DNA of 16,495 nt from contig PJAB01001187.1 of assembly GCA_002887195.1 (NCBI GenBank), positions 1-16,495 on the forward strand. The letters are read 5' to 3'. The stretch is from Chrysochromulina parva (taxonomy: Eukaryota > Haptophyta > Prymnesiales > Chrysochromulinaceae). How positions within the stretch are numbered: position 1 is the first letter of the stretch; the number at the start of each line of letters is the position of its first letter. Shown piece after piece: positions 14,944 through 16,495 of the stretch. The notes beneath the pieces were generated by a model that was given only the letters and a program-made list of their open reading frames with translations, was not told the DNA's origin and made no database searches. The position numbers and the translations under genes were made by a program.

Positions 14944-16495
14944 ATGTCGTCCGTGCTGCCTTTACTCACTCTCCGGCCACACGACGGCTCTGCAGATGTG
15001 CCGCTCACGAGCGAAGTTGTGCTCATCGGTCGAGACGCAAGCCGGTGCGACGTGCACGCGCACGGCGACCCATACTTGTCGCGAGTGCACTTCGAGCTGC
15101 GCCGCTGCTCGGCGACCTCCACCGTGACCGTCCTGCTGCGAGGCAAGCGCCGCTCGTGGCTTAATGGCTTTATACTTCCGAACGACGTGCCCGTTGAGGT
15201 GACGCGAGACGCTGATAACGAGAAGTATCAGCCCCCAGGATGCGAGTCTGACGACCCGATCTTGTTTGTCAGCGTGCCAAATCGCGACTCAGTGGCGTTC
15301 AACCCGAGTGGCCTTCGGGAAGGCTTCACCGGATACTCGCTCTGCGGGCTGCCGCGCGCGCCACCAAGAGCCACGGCGGCGCCTGCGACGCTCAACGCGG
15401 TCATCCCGCAGGGCTGCGTTGCGGGCCGTCAGTTCCGAATGGCGGCCCCCGATGGCACGCTTCTCGCCTACGTGGTACCTCCCGGCTACGGACCGGGAAT
15501 GGAGATCCGCGTGGCCTTACCTCCGCGGCTGAGCGCGCGACAAGTGAAAGTGGCAGGGCCTGCGGTCCAGCCATCACTGCCCAGGCAAGCCGAGAAACGG
15601 ACAGGCAGCGCTGCCGAGTGGATGGACCTGCCCGCCTCTGTGCGTCCACGGCCGACTACAACGCCGCCACCCGAACCGGCGGCGGCTGCAGACGCTGCAG
15701 CGGGAGCCGCGGTGGTGCCGGTGCCGGTGCCGGCTGCGGTGTCGGCGGTGGTGCCGGTGCCGGTGACGGTGACAGCGCCGGCGGCGGTGTTGGCGGCTGT
15801 GCCGGCGGGGATCTTTAGCGGCCTCAAGTTCCTCATCGGTCGCAAGGGTGAGTACCGGGTCGGCGGCAAGATGTATGACAATGCAGCAAGGCTCGCGCGC
15901 CTCCACGGGGCGATACTTGTGGACAGCGTGCACGACGCCACCTGCCTCATAATCGATCGCGCTGTTGAGCCAGAGGCGGCGGTGCGCGCCCTGTCGACCT
16001 TGGAGCGCTGATGACCTCTGATGACCTCTGATTGCCTCTCTCATCAGGTGGGCGCCCTGCCGACCTTGGAGCGCTGATGACCTCTGATGACATCTGATTG
16101 CCTCTCTCATCAGGTGGGCGCCCTGTCGACCTTGGAGCGCTGATGACCTCTGATGACCTCTGATTGCCTCTCTCATCAGGTGGGCGCCCTGTCGACCTTG
16201 GAGCGCTCTCGATGGCCTATCGTGTACGACCAGAACTGGGTGCCTGCGTGCATCAAAGCCAAGCGGCGCCTGCCCGATCCCGGTCAGCTCGATGTATATC
16301 GCCATCCAGCCGACCCAGAGCGAGAGCGGCGCACGCAGACGACCCCATCCGAACACGCTGCCGTGGGCGCTGCGCGCTTCTCTCGTGATGGTATGCCAGG
16401 CTTGAGCGCTGCCGTGGGCGCTGCGAGCTTCTCTCGTGATGGTATGCCAGGCTTGAGCGCTGCCGTGGGCGCTGCGAGCTTCTCTCGTGATGGTA
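14944..16495 (+). CDS. FHA-BRCT protein, 3' end beyond window
   Basis: Exons are 14944-15981 and 16180 to the window edge. I chose ATG 14944 because the frame upstream to 14896 has only a GTG. The FHA domain (about residues 5-110) has phosphothreonine-binding landmarks GR (29-30), SRVH (46-49) and NG (74-75). Residues about 150-193 hold VPxG-type repeats (VIPQGCVAGRQF, VVPPGYGPGMEI). A Pro/Ala/Val-rich linker follows. A BRCT domain begins near 288 (GIFSGLKFLIG, GAILVDSVHDATCLII) and continues after the intron (RWPIVYDQNWVPACIKAKRRLP). FHA plus BRCT is the plan of the DNA-damage protein NBS1/nibrin and some other checkpoint proteins, so a nuclear phosphopeptide-binding role is inferred. Orthology is not established. 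The frame stays open, with a 51-nt repeat, to 16495. Confidence 0.8.
15982..16179 (+). other. Intron made of three 66-nt tandem units
   Basis: Units are 15982-16047, 16048-16113 and 16114-16179. Each begins GTGGGCGCCCTG (GTGCGCGCCCTG in the first) and ends with TGATTGCCTCTCTCATCAG. The first 27 nt of each unit match the first 27 nt of the next exon at 16180. Each unit has an in-frame TGA, so retention of any unit stops translation at the BRCT domain. Removing all 198 nt restores the domain. Every unit boundary is a CAG|GTG, which could be an acceptor, a donor or both. Confidence 0.85.
16357..16495 (+). repeat. 51-nt in-frame coding repeat, reaching the window edge
   Basis: Units start at 16357, 16408 and 16459 and are nearly identical. 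Each encodes 17 residues, AAVGAASFSRDGMPGLS, with one change (R for S) in the first. The number of copies beyond the window is unknown. Confidence 0.9.

Noticed and set aside
15982..16011. The FHA protein ending at the TGA at 16009
   Set aside because: The BRCT domain would be cut in half, and the missing half is found in frame after the tandem intron.
1..16495. tRNA, rRNA or transposase genes
   Set aside because: I looked for cloverleaf-like signatures, rRNA-like stretches and transposase or reverse-transcriptase motifs and saw none.

Overview
This looks like nuclear DNA of a photosynthetic eukaryote with a secondary plastid; a haptophyte is my best guess and a pelagophyte or other stramenopile alga is possible. 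The reasons are: GC-rich coding DNA with GT-AG introns; a rubredoxin whose leader reads as an ER-type signal peptide followed by a transit-like stretch; a plastid/peroxisome-type ABC half-transporter; an AP2-like protein; a pepsin-type protease and a serine carboxypeptidase; and abundant GC-rich minisatellites. The taxonomic call is inference.

Layout from left to right: (i) a 53-bp tandem repeat and a probable partial exon on the minus strand (1-451); (ii) a hydroxypyruvate isomerase-like gene (+, 947-1846); (iii) a convergent plastid rubredoxin (-, 2180-2593); (iv) a seven-exon ABC transporter (-, 2833-6709), whose six introns are almost entirely tandem repeats and which splices in silico to an uninterrupted 754-residue protein; (v) a 614-residue protein with an AP2-like domain and a poly-proline tract (-, 7232-9076); (vi) a pepsin-family aspartic protease (-, 9321-10466); (vii) an OmpA-like plus LON-like membrane protein in two exons (-, 11097-12524); (viii) a divergently transcribed S10 serine carboxypeptidase in two exons (+, 12727-14701); (ix) an FHA-BRCT protein (+, from 14944) that runs off the right edge. 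I see no operon-like functional grouping.

The most interesting signal is in the introns, not the proteins. Several introns appear to be built from duplicated copies of their own splice-junction sequence. The FHA-BRCT gene holds three 66-nt units. Each unit starts with a copy of the first 27 nt of the downstream exon and ends with a shared 19-nt acceptor motif, TGATTGCCTCTCTCATCAG. This gives a ladder of back-to-back CAG|GTG sites. The same terminal motif closes ABC introns 1 and 5. ABC intron 1 is bounded by an exact 8-nt direct repeat (GTGCTCTA) at its donor and at the next exon start, which is the geometry expected for an introner-type insertion. ABC introns 2, 3 and 5 contain diverged copies of the adjacent exon end. 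The 53-bp repeats at the left edge also each carry a copy of a neighbouring donor site. Together these suggest ongoing intron birth and expansion by insertion or by tandem duplication across AG|GT. All exon models here were built by eye and have no transcript support.
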